Assembly (NCBI GenBank): GCA_026646875.1
Contig: JAPKHL010000017.1
Span: 1-36,019, forward strand
Direction of reading: 5' to 3'
Source of the DNA: Rhodocyclaceae bacterium
GTDB lineage: Bacteria > Pseudomonadota > Gammaproteobacteria > Burkholderiales > Rhodocyclaceae
Length of the DNA stretch: 36,019 nt
Positions 16,470 through 24,247 of this stretch are shown here, one piece after another; positions within the stretch are counted from its first letter, which is position 1; each line of letters begins with the position of its first letter. Both the position numbers and the translations under genes were made by a program. Under the pieces are notes generated by a model. That model made no database searches, was not told the DNA's origin, and saw only the letters and a list, made by a program, of their open reading frames with translations.

Positions 16470-18092
16470 ATGCCCTTAACGCCCGACATGCGGCGGTCTA
16501 TCGACCAGATTCGTGATTACCTTTTCGGTGGCGGCTACCCCGACCCCGTCAGCAACGCCGAACAGCTTTCCTTCCTGTTCTTCTTCTACCTTGTGGAAGG
16601 CATCGACGCCGAGAACAAGATGAAGGCCAAGGTGCTGAAAGCACCCTACGAGAGCCTGTTTGCGGGCGACTGGAAGATCAGGAATCCGCTCAACGTCGAG
16701 AACGACCAGACCACCATTCCCCGTGACCGCTTCCGCTGGTCGGTATGGGCCAAGGGCTTGTCGGGTGAAGCGCTGGTTCGCTTCCTGCGCGACGAGGTCT
16801 TTCCCTTCTTTGCCGAAATGGGCGAGCAGGCCGCGCACAACTTCATGGACGGCGCGCGACTGGCGATCATCGACCCGACGGTGCTGACCCAGGTAGTCAA
16901 TCTGGTCGATGGCCTGCGGCTCGATGCCGCCGACTCCGATACCAAGGGCGACCTGTTCGAGCATGTCCTGCGCCAGATTCGGCAGGCCGGCGAGCTGGGC
17001 CAGTTCCGCACGCCCCGGCATGTGATTCGCACCATCGTCGAAATCATCGACCCCAGGATCGGTGAAACCATCTACGACCCCGCTGCCGGCACAGCAGGAT
17101 TTCTCGTGGCGGCCTACAACCATATCCGTCTGGCGAACTCGTCGCCGAACGCCATTCAGGAGGTTGAACTGGATGGCAAGACGCAGCGGCGCGGCTTGGG
17201 CGACAAGCTATCCGCTGCCCAGACCTCGGCCCTGCAATCGGCCACCTTCTACGGCAACGATGTCGATCCGAAGATGGTACGGTTGGCCACGATGAACCTG
17301 ACCCTGCGCGGGCTGGCCAATGTGCGCGTGCTGCTGCGCAACGTGCTCACCAGCAACCTCGACAACGAGCGCAAGGAACAGCTCGGCCTGCCGCAGGAGG
17401 GCTACCACGTCATCCTAGCCAACCCGCCGTTTGCCGGCCGGGTGGATAAGGACCGCGTGGTCGAGGAAGTGAAGGTCGGCACCAGCACGGCCACCGAACT
17501 GCTGTTCCTCAAATACATGATGGACAACCTGCGCCCCGGCGGGCGCTGTGGCGTCATCGTGCCCGAAGGCGTGCTGTTCGGCTCCACCGGCGCTCACAAG
17601 GAACTGCGGCGGCAACTGATCGAGAACAACCGCGTCGAAGCCGTCCTGTCGTTGCCCGGCGGCGTATTCCAGCCGTATTCCGGGGTGAAGACATCGGTGC
17701 TCTTCTTCAAGAAGGGCGGCGCGACCGAGAACGTGCTGTTCCTGCACGCCGACAACGACGGCTACAAGCTCGATGCAAATCACGACACCCCCATCGAGGC
17801 GGACGACCTGCCCGGTGCCACGACGGCATTTCAGCGACGGGATGAACTTCTGCCCCTGTGGCAGGCACGGGACACCGCGGCCGAGTGGCAGGGGAAGTGG
17901 TGGTTCGCCGATGCAGCGACGCTGCGGGCCAACGATTTCAATCTGTCGGCGGGGCGCTATCGCCCGATGAGCCAGTCGGCGGTGGAACACCGTGATCCAC
18001 GGGAACTGCTGGATGAACTGGCGGCGATTGAGGCCGAGATTGTGGAAGAAGTGGAAGCGTTGAAGGCGGCGCTGGCGGAGCGGTTTGCATGA
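16470..18092 (+). CDS. hsdM: Type I DNA methyltransferase M subunit HsdM
   Basis: A 540-residue N6-adenine methyltransferase subunit. The N-terminal helical HsdM domain (MRRSIDQIRDYLFGGGYPDP) is followed by the catalytic domain. The S-adenosylmethionine motif I is YDPAAGTAGFLVAAY (D203) and the catalytic motif IV is NPPF (318-321, ANPPFAG). A C-terminal helical segment rich in Glu/Ala (LDELAAIEAEIVEEVEALKAALAERFA) likely contacts HsdS. Its stop overlaps the hsdS start (ATGA). Confidence 0.95.
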   Translation: MPLTPDMRRSIDQIRDYLFGGGYPDPVSNAEQLSFLFFFYLVEGIDAENKMKAKVLKAPYESLFAGDWKIRNPLNVENDQTTIPRDRFRWSVWAKGLSGEALVRFLRDEVFPFFAEMGEQAAHNFMDGARLAIIDPTVLTQVVNLVDGLRLDAADSDTKGDLFEHVLRQIRQAGELGQFRTPRHVIRTIVEIIDPRIGETIYDPAAGTAGFLVAAYNHIRLANSSPNAIQEVELDGKTQRRGLGDKLSAAQTSALQSATFYGNDVDPKMVRLATMNLTLRGLANVRVLLRNVLTSNLDNERKEQLGLPQEGYHVILANPPFAGRVDKDRVVEEVKVGTSTATELLFLKYMMDNLRPGGRCGVIVPEGVLFGSTGAHKELRRQLIENNRVEAVLSLPGGVFQPYSGVKTSVLFFKKGGATENVLFLHADNDGYKLDANHDTPIEADDLPGATTAFQRRDELLPLWQARDTAAEWQGKWWFADAATLRANDFNLSAGRYRPMSQSAVEHRDPRELLDELAAIEAEIVEEVEALKAALAERFA

Positions 18093-19240
18093 ACTATGTT
18101 AAGCAGCGACTTGGCAGCCTTTGCGACGTCCGAATAGGTCGGACTCCAAGACGCGATTGTCCGCAATATTGGGGTGGCACTGCGACGTGGGTCACTGTTC
18201 GAGAGTTGAATGGTGAGGTTATCTCGTCAAGCAAAGAACAGATTTCCGATTTGGCAGTTCGCGATGTCATGCAGGCGCCTATCCCCGCTGGAACGCTTCT
18301 GTTTAGCTTCAAATTGAGCATTGGAAAGATGGCAGTTGCAGGCGTTCCGCTCTACACGAATGAAGCGATTGCAGCGCTAGTTATCCGCAATCCCCAAGTT
18401 CTTGATCGTGAATATTTGCGGTTTTCACTAATGGCGTCCAACTCTGAGGATGGCGCAAATCACGCAGTTCTTGGAAAGGTGCTGAACAAGGAGAAGGTTG
18501 AAGGGATAGAAGTCCCGGTTCCATCACTCCACGAGCAACGCCGCATCGTTGAGCTGCTTTCCCGTGCCGAAGGCATCGTTCGCCTGCGGCGGGAGGCCGA
18601 GAAGAAAGCCGCCGAACTCATCCCGGCGCTGTTCCTCGATATGTTCGGTGACCCGGCGACGAATCCGAAGGGGTGGGTGGTGGCGAAGTTTGGTGATGTG
18701 GGAGTGCTCGACCGAGGAAAATCCCGACACAGACCGCGTGATGCCGCAGAACTTTTCGGTGGCCCATATCCATTTATCCAAACGGGCGACGTAGCGAACT
18801 CCGGTGGTCGCATCACCCTGCACACGACAACCTATTCGGAAGTGGGCCTCGCTCAAAGCAAACTCTGGAAGGCCGGAACACTTTGCATCACCATCGCGGC
18901 AAACATCGCAAAAACGGGAGTTCTCACATTTGATGCCTGCTTTCCTGATAGCGTTGTCGGATTCTTGCCTAGTGGCGAGGTGCGCACAAACTTTGTCCAA
19001 GCATGGCTGGCCTTCCTGCAACCGACGCTGGAAGCAAATGCCCCCCAAGCCGCACAGAAAAACATCAATCTGGAAATACTGCGGAACCTTCCGATGATAG
19101 TTCCACCATTAGACTTGCAGAACGACTTCGAGACTCGGTGTGAATCGGTGTTCGGTATCCAATCACAACAATCTGCTGCCGCAACCAAGGCACAAGCCAC
19201 CTTCGATGCTCTGCTGGCGCAAGCCTTCGCCACAGCATGA
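18089..19240 (+). CDS. hsdS: Type I specificity subunit HsdS
   Basis: A 383-residue DNA-recognition subunit with two target-recognition domains: about residues 1-145 (LGSLCDVRIGRTPRRDCPQYWGG to KVEGIEVPVPSLHEQRRIV) and about 195-350. They are joined by a conserved helix (RRIVELLSRAEGIVRLRREAEKKAAEL, residues about 150-178), with a second helix at the C-terminus (ATKAQATFDALLAQAFATA). The target-recognition domains are visibly more AT-rich than hsdM, as expected for recently exchanged specificity regions. Both domains appear complete. The start overlaps the hsdM stop and the stop overlaps the next gene's ATG. The recognition site cannot be predicted. Confidence 0.93.
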   Translation: MNYVKQRLGSLCDVRIGRTPRRDCPQYWGGTATWVTVRELNGEVISSSKEQISDLAVRDVMQAPIPAGTLLFSFKLSIGKMAVAGVPLYTNEAIAALVIRNPQVLDREYLRFSLMASNSEDGANHAVLGKVLNKEKVEGIEVPVPSLHEQRRIVELLSRAEGIVRLRREAEKKAAELIPALFLDMFGDPATNPKGWVVAKFGDVGVLDRGKSRHRPRDAAELFGGPYPFIQTGDVANSGGRITLHTTTYSEVGLAQSKLWKAGTLCITIAANIAKTGVLTFDACFPDSVVGFLPSGEVRTNFVQAWLAFLQPTLEANAPQAAQKNINLEILRNLPMIVPPLDLQNDFETRCESVFGIQSQQSAAATKAQATFDALLAQAFATA

Positions 19241-20169
19241 CCCAGCCCTTTCCCATCCTGACCATTTCCAGCAACCAGTTTGCCGACGTTGAGCAGCTGG
19301 GGAGCAAGGAAAAGTTCTGGTTCTGGCGCGAGGGACAGAAATGGCTGTTCAAGGAGGCCCGACTGATCGAGTCGCCGCAGGGCATCGAGCCGACAGGCGA
19401 AGACTGGGCCGAGAAAATCGCCGCCGAGATTGCGCGGGTGCTGAACATTCCTGCGGCCACGGTTGAACTGGCAGAGTTTGAAGGGCGCAGGGGTTCAGCC
19501 TCACTTAACTTCACCACCGCCGCACAGCAGTTGATGCACGGCAACGAAGTAATGGCTGGGTATCTGGATAACTACGACCCCGAGGTTCGTTTCAAGCAGA
19601 CAAGCCACACAGTCGAGAACATTATTGCCGCGATTCGCAAGATGTTCCCGAAGGCCAACGAGCACCGTACCGTCCTACGCCAACTTGCCAGCTACATGGT
19701 GCTGGATGCCTTGATCGGCAACACGGACAGGCATCACGAAAACTGGGGCTTGCTGTGGCAGGTGCTGGTGGAAATAGACGAGGTGAGCGAGAGCGCACGA
19801 CTGAAAAAACAATACGACGTGGCTCCGAGCTTCGATCACGCATCATCCCTTGGCCGTGAGTTGCTGGATGCCAAACGCGCCGAGATTCTGGCGGCGGGGC
19901 GTGTTGAGACGTATGTCGGCAAGGGCCGGGGAGGCATCTACCTGACGGACGGAAAGAAAGGCGCCAACCCCTTGGCACTGGTAGAATCCATTGCTGTCCA
20001 ATACCCGGATTTCTTTATGCCGACCTTGGACACTTTGCGTAAGGTTCCGTTAATCCGGCTAACTGAGTTGCTGGACAGGTTGCCGCATGACCGGGTTTCA
20101 GAGACGGCATGCAGTTTTGCCAAGGAAATGTTGCGTGTGGGGTATGCGCATTTGTTGAGGATTCGTTGA
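19237..20169 (+). CDS. HipA-like Ser/Thr kinase, coupled to the hsd operon
   Basis: A 310-residue protein with a stand-alone HipA C-terminal kinase fold and no HipA N-terminal domain. Kinase features: a probable ATP lysine in KWLFKEARL, the catalytic loop GNTDRHHENWG with D164 and N169 (the same five-residue spacing as D309/N314 of E. coli HipA), and the metal-binding DHASS motif with D200. HipA-type kinases phosphorylate targets such as GltX or other tRNA-related proteins; the target here is unknown. The ATG lies in the hsdS stop (ATGA) and the stop overlaps the start of the HIRAN gene (TGATG), so it is translationally tied to the restriction operon. Confidence 0.8.
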   Translation: MTQPFPILTISSNQFADVEQLGSKEKFWFWREGQKWLFKEARLIESPQGIEPTGEDWAEKIAAEIARVLNIPAATVELAEFEGRRGSASLNFTTAAQQLMHGNEVMAGYLDNYDPEVRFKQTSHTVENIIAAIRKMFPKANEHRTVLRQLASYMVLDALIGNTDRHHENWGLLWQVLVEIDEVSESARLKKQYDVAPSFDHASSLGRELLDAKRAEILAAGRVETYVGKGRGGIYLTDGKKGANPLALVESIAVQYPDFFMPTLDTLRKVPLIRLTELLDRLPHDRVSETACSFAKEMLRVGYAHLLRIR

Positions 20170-20906
20170 TGAGAACTTTGTTTTTGGCTTGGCAGGCTCC
20201 GGCAGACAGGGCATGGTTCCCTGTGGGGCGGCTGGATGCCGATACGGAGCACTCTTTTTACCGATTTTGCTACACCCGGGGGGCAGACGAGGCCCGCACG
20301 GTAGGCTTTCACCCGATCGCGTCCTTCCCCGACTTTGCCGCTTCCTACAAGTCCTCTGAACTGTTCCCGATGTTCAGGAACCGTGTGCTGGGCAGCCAGC
20401 GCCGCGATTTCAAATCCTATCTGGACTCGCTGGCCCTCGACAAACCAGATCCGATTTCGATTCTGGCCGTATCAGGCGGCGAGCGGCAGACCGACAGCTT
20501 TGAAGTCTTCCCGAAAATCGAGAAGGATGCCGATGGCTCCTTCCGTTGCCGCTTTTTCCTGCATGGCCTGCGCCACATGAGTGAGGCGGCCCAAGCTCGT
20601 GCCCTCCATCTGCTGGAAGGCGAGTCGCTGGGGGTGTCCGTTGAGCTCAACAATCCCAAGTATGGCTTGGCAATCCAGCTAACCAGCCGGGATTACGAGT
20701 TTATCGGCTGGACGCCGCGCTACATCGTGGCCGATGTGCTGAAAGCGATCAACAAAACCCACGACATTGCTGCTAGGGTGATCAAGGTAAATGCGGATTC
20801 CGTTCCCTTGAACCGTAGGGTACTGGTGGAGTTGCAAGGCATTCTGCCGAGCGACTATGAACCGATGGCAGATGATGTTTTCCTACCGTTTTCCCAAGCG
20901 GTTTGA
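20169..20906 (+). CDS. HIRAN-domain protein, partner of the HipA-like kinase
   Basis: A 245-residue protein starting at the ATG that overlaps the upstream stop (MRTLFLAWQAPADRAWFPVGRL). The C-terminal half, about residues 135-225, reads as a HIRAN domain (LLEGESLGVSVELNNPKYGLAIQLTSRDYEFIGWTPRYIVADVLKA). In the eukaryotic protein HLTF this fold binds 3' ends of single-stranded DNA. The N-terminal about 120 residues (FYRFCYTRGADEARTVGFHPIASFPDF) resemble the N-terminal segment of HipA-associated proteins that describe a sugar- or ligand-like pocket, but I do not recognise them firmly. The tight coupling suggests that it regulates or targets the kinase, perhaps as a DNA-end sensor. Confidence 0.7.
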   Translation: MRTLFLAWQAPADRAWFPVGRLDADTEHSFYRFCYTRGADEARTVGFHPIASFPDFAASYKSSELFPMFRNRVLGSQRRDFKSYLDSLALDKPDPISILAVSGGERQTDSFEVFPKIEKDADGSFRCRFFLHGLRHMSEAAQARALHLLEGESLGVSVELNNPKYGLAIQLTSRDYEFIGWTPRYIVADVLKAINKTHDIAARVIKVNADSVPLNRRVLVELQGILPSDYEPMADDVFLPFSQAV

Positions 20907-20916
20907 TTCACTCGGA

Positions 20917-20933
20917 GAGGGCGAAATGCCCTC
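20917..20933 (+). repeat. Hairpin after the hsd operon
   Basis: GAGGGC, GAAAT, GCCCTC lies 10 bases after the HIRAN stop codon. It is the likely 3' boundary structure of the five-gene operon. There is no T tract, so termination is uncertain. Confidence 0.45.
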
Positions 20934-21330
20934 AGGTGTGCCCGCAGCCAAGCTCCACTTCCCCGTACCGGAAACCCGCTGAGAAATACGACAACAAGCC
21001 CCTTCCTTAACTGCCAGGAAACGAGGCTTTCAGGTCAGGAGGCCAGTGAAAAAAGCGACCTCTGCCACAAAAATCGCAAAGCTGCGCACACAACTTGAAA
21101 GTTTTGTGGTAGGCTTCTCGCGTCATCTTGGAGTTATTTCCCAAGCATAAAAGACCAGCCTCCGGCCCGGTGCGCGGCTACCGCACCTAACAAGATTGCC
21201 GGCCCTACGGGGAAGAAAGGCGGAAGTGCCCACCTTACGGGCTAGGGATGGTTTTCGTGTTCGCCCATCCTGAGGCCGGCTCCTAGCCCTAGTGGAGCCA
21301 TGAACTCGTTCTCTATGGAGACGAGCCATC
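20934..21330 (+). promoter_or_regulatory. Hairpin-rich leader of the dual methyltransferase gene
   Basis: About 400 bp without a supportable gene, but structured from 21120 on. GGTGCG/CGCACC pair at 21169-21174 and 21182-21187. A nested stem has outer arms GGGCTAGG (21239-21246) and CCTAGCCC (21282-21289) around inner arms GATGG (21247-21251) and CCATC (21265-21269). GGCTCC/GGAGCC at 21278-21283 and 21294-21299 is an alternative pairing. Just before the start, CTCGT-T-CTC and GAG-ACGAG (21305-21325) pair and enclose the ribosome-binding GGAG (21317-21320). An out-of-frame 18-codon ORF (21299-21355) overlaps the start. Together this looks like an RNA that controls translation; no known RNA family is recognised. 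Confidence 0.55.
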
Positions 21331-23625
21331 ATGGCATCTACTACTTGCGCCCGTAGCGCCGCAGTTCCTTCTGTTGCAACCCCTCTCCCCTTAGCTGTTT
21401 CTGCCCCCGCTGTTGGGCCGTGCGTCCCTACGCCCCTGATCTGGCCCGGTTGCAAGGACTGGATTGTGGATGCCGTGGCATCCCACATTCCGGCTGACGC
21501 AACCCGTCTGGTTGATGTGTTTATGGGTTCCGGTACGGTCTCGCTCAAACTTGCGGACCGTTTCCAGTCTGTGCTCATGACCGACGTGAATCCCGACCTG
21601 GTGGGGTTCATGCGTGCGGGTTTGCAAGACCCAGAGGCACTGATTTCCGCAGCCGCCCCGCTGTTCGCTCCTGGAATGAACGATGCGGCGATCTACCGCC
21701 GGCAGCGCACCGCGTTCAACAACGGGCGGGGTAAGCGCACGGCTGCCCGCTTCCTTTATCTGAACCGTCATTGCTATGGAGGGATGATTCGGTACAACAA
21801 AAAGGGCGGATTCAACACTTCTGCTGGCAATCGAAAATCTTCGGCTTTCCCGGCGGAAAACATCCGTGGCCTGTCGAAGCGCCTACCCCACGCAGTCGTC
21901 GAGCTGGCTGACTTTCGGGTGACGATGCAGAAAGCCGGAGCTGGCGACCTAGTGATTGCCGACCCCCCCTATCTGGATTCAACCATCACTTACACGGCCG
22001 GCGGCTTTGGGCAACAGGAGCAGACCGACCTTGCCCGTGAGGCCGAACTAGCTGCTGCCCGTGGCGCGACCGTCATCATCTTCAACCACGACACACCGGC
22101 CGCTCGCGCGCTGTATGCACAGGCCAGCGAAATCGTCTCGCTCTCTATCCAGCGCAAGCTGGGAAAGCACGAAAAAGCGCCAGAGGTAATGGCGATTTAT
22201 CGCCCTGTTGTGCAGGTGCCTGCGGCAGCCCCTGCCATGGCCGTCATGGATGACACCCAGCCCGTCGCCAACGAGGCCCGGTTCGACGCCCAGAACTTCA
22301 ACGCTTTCGGCGTAATCGACGCACCCGAGACGGCCTGTGTCTACGCAGCTAGCACGGGGAAGGCCGAGGCAACCCTGTGGGCGCATCCAGTCGGTACCGC
22401 TTGGGTCACTGGCTTCGATTTCGCTTTTCGGGGCGGAGATTATGCCTGCGCCACATACTTGCCTTCCGCCCATGGGCAACGAGCTGATACCCGGTCAAAG
22501 GCGGTGGAGCTGGCTGCCACCGCGTTGCTGGACGAACTGAGCAGCCGATTCCAAGACCACAGCCTCCTGGTGAAGGCCCAGGCGACCGAGGTTCGCAACT
22601 TGTGCCAGTGGCTGACCGAGCTAGTGGAAACGGCCCGTGCTGGCGGCTTTGAGCCACGGCCAACCTTCACGTTCATCGACCTTTTCTCGGGCATCGGCGG
22701 TTTTCACCTCGCCATGAAGCAGGCTGGCGGCAAGTGCGTCCTGGCCTGCGAAATCAACCCAGAAGCGCGAAAGACCTACCTCGCCAACCATGACATGGAT
22801 GGCGTACCGTTCCCTTCGGACATCACCCAACTGGCGGCCGTCGACGTTCCCGACCATGACGTGCTGTGTGCCGGGTTCCCGTGTCAGCCGTTCAGCATCG
22901 CTGGCAACAAGAACGGATTCGAAGACCAGCGCGGTGGCCTCATCTTCGACATGCTCCGCATCATCAAGGCCAAGCAGCCCAAGCTGGTCCTGCTGGAAAA
23001 CGTCGTGAACTTCTGCACGGGCGAACACGGCCGGTGGAGCAGAACCCTTCGCCGCACGCTGGCCGGCATGGGTTACGCAATCAGCGGCAAGGTGCTGAAT
23101 GCCGCCGATTTCGGAACAGCGCAAGAACGGGAGCGGGTGTTCTTCGTAGCCTACCGGCGCGATGTCTTCGCCGAGGCGCAGGGCTTCCAGATGCCTGTGG
23201 GTGACGGCAAATGGGTCTCGGTGGCCGACATCCTTGAAGCGGACGCACCCGATGGACACTACACCACCGACCGCATCGAGCCGTTCCCGACGGTGGATAA
23301 GAAATCACCGCTGCAACGCATCGGCATGCTGAAAGCCAGCAACGGCAAGGTTCGTCGCGGGCAGGATGCCCGTGTCTATGACCCGGCATTCCACGCCACG
23401 ACGTTGCTGGCGAGCCAAGGCAACTGCGGCATGTATCTCGTTAATGGCAAGGCCCGCGCCCTGACACCGCGCGAGCGTGCCCGTCTGCAAGGCTTTCCCG
23501 ACACGTTCCAACCGCACCCGGTCACATCCCACGCCAACAAGCAGTTCGGCAACAGCATCGCTGTCCCGGTTGCCGCCGCACTCGGCCGGGCCATTGCCAA
23601 TCAGTTTTTCGAACAGGCTGCGTAA
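21331..23625 (+). CDS. Bifunctional DNA methyltransferase: N6-adenine (D12) fused to cytosine-5
   Basis: A 764-residue single chain with two complete methyltransferase modules. The N-terminal module (about residues 35-290) is D12/Dam-like: S-adenosylmethionine motif DVFMGSGTV (63-70) and catalytic DPPY (211-214, DPPYLDSTITYT). A linker domain of about 150 residues follows. The C-terminal module (about 445-764) is a cytosine-5 enzyme: motif I FIDLFSGIGGF (448 on), motif IV GFPCQPFS with nucleophile C518, motif VI LLENV, motif VIII QERERVFFVAYR, motif IX LTPRERARLQGFPDTF and motif X QFGNSIAVPVA. No partner endonuclease lies beside it, so it probably protects the element from host restriction. 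It starts behind a structured leader; the ATG has GGAG about 10 bases upstream. Confidence 0.92.
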   Translation: MASTTCARSAAVPSVATPLPLAVSAPAVGPCVPTPLIWPGCKDWIVDAVASHIPADATRLVDVFMGSGTVSLKLADRFQSVLMTDVNPDLVGFMRAGLQDPEALISAAAPLFAPGMNDAAIYRRQRTAFNNGRGKRTAARFLYLNRHCYGGMIRYNKKGGFNTSAGNRKSSAFPAENIRGLSKRLPHAVVELADFRVTMQKAGAGDLVIADPPYLDSTITYTAGGFGQQEQTDLAREAELAAARGATVIIFNHDTPAARALYAQASEIVSLSIQRKLGKHEKAPEVMAIYRPVVQVPAAAPAMAVMDDTQPVANEARFDAQNFNAFGVIDAPETACVYAASTGKAEATLWAHPVGTAWVTGFDFAFRGGDYACATYLPSAHGQRADTRSKAVELAATALLDELSSRFQDHSLLVKAQATEVRNLCQWLTELVETARAGGFEPRPTFTFIDLFSGIGGFHLAMKQAGGKCVLACEINPEARKTYLANHDMDGVPFPSDITQLAAVDVPDHDVLCAGFPCQPFSIAGNKNGFEDQRGGLIFDMLRIIKAKQPKLVLLENVVNFCTGEHGRWSRTLRRTLAGMGYAISGKVLNAADFGTAQERERVFFVAYRRDVFAEAQGFQMPVGDGKWVSVADILEADAPDGHYTTDRIEPFPTVDKKSPLQRIGMLKASNGKVRRGQDARVYDPAFHATTLLASQGNCGMYLVNGKARALTPRERARLQGFPDTFQPHPVTSHANKQFGNSIAVPVAAALGRAIANQFFEQAA

Positions 23626-23911
23626 GGATGGCAACGGTATCTAACAGGTGGCGAATACGACCTGCGAGAAGTGTTCGCCAAATCCTCGACCTAGTCTGGA
23701 ACAACGAAAAATACGTGGTTCCAGACTATCTCCGCCCCAACGGCAGCGTTGCGCTTTCGGCTTGTGCAACAGCTTTTTCCGCCTTCTGTCGGGGCTGGTC
23801 GTGAGCAATCTTGACTTTGCTTTCAGACCCGGCAAAACGGTGTGGAGCGAGCCATGTTTTGCGCAGGAAAAACACCTGCACAAAACGCCCGCTCCTGACG
23901 GAGGAAATAGC
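23626..23911. other. Intergenic region upstream of mobC, candidate oriT
   Basis: About 290 bp without a gene between the methyltransferase and mobC. It contains a long inverted repeat (23693-23727), the usual partner of a nick site, and sits directly before mobC-relaxase, the normal place for an oriT. I cannot find a confident nic consensus. The only other signal is the mobC ribosome-binding site GGAGG at its end. Confidence 0.4.
23693..23727. repeat. Inverted repeat upstream of mobC (possible oriT arm)
   Basis: Perfect 10-bp arms AGTCTGGAAC (23693-23702) and GTTCCAGACT (23718-23727) with a 15-nt AT-rich spacer. The position before mobC/relaxase and the lack of a T tract argue for an oriT recognition repeat rather than a terminator. 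Confidence 0.55.
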
Positions 23912-24247
23912 ATGGGACGACCAGTGTTACCACGAGAATCGCTGCGCAAGAAAGCCGAAACCTATCTCACCCCGGCGGAGCGGGAAGAGATAGTTGCCAA
24001 GGCGAAGCAGGCTCGACTGTCGCTCGCCAGCTTCCTTCGCATCGCTGCCCTCGGGCACCCGATTCATTGTGTGCCCGTAATAAACGGGGAGCGCTGGGCC
24101 GAGCTTGCGCGCACCACCGCCAACCTGAATGCGATGGCGATGAAGGTACACACGGGTGAAGTCAGCAACATCCCCGAACAGGTGCTCGATGAACTCAGCG
24201 AGCAGGTGGAAACCGTTCGCAGGCTGCTCATGGGAGAGTCCGCATGA
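23912..24247 (+). CDS. mobC: Relaxosome accessory protein MobC
   Basis: A 111-residue protein, MGRPVLPRESLRKKAETYLTPAEREEIVAKAKQARLSLASFLRIAALG, of the MobC/TraJ ribbon-helix-helix type. It binds near oriT and helps the relaxase open DNA at nic. The chosen ATG has a clear GGAGG ribosome-binding site eight bases upstream; the frame extends upstream without similarity. Its stop overlaps the relaxase ATG by 4 bp, as usual for mobC-mobA pairs. The C-terminal helix (LDELSEQVETVRRLLMGE) is likely for oligomerisation. Confidence 0.85.
   Translation: MGRPVLPRESLRKKAETYLTPAEREEIVAKAKQARLSLASFLRIAALGHPIHCVPVINGERWAELARTTANLNAMAMKVHTGEVSNIPEQVLDELSEQVETVRRLLMGESA

Noticed and set aside
21123..21611. 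162-codon minus-strand frame across the methyltransferase leader
   Set aside because: Overlaps the start of the methyltransferase, shows no recognisable domain, and lies over the hairpin-rich stretch.
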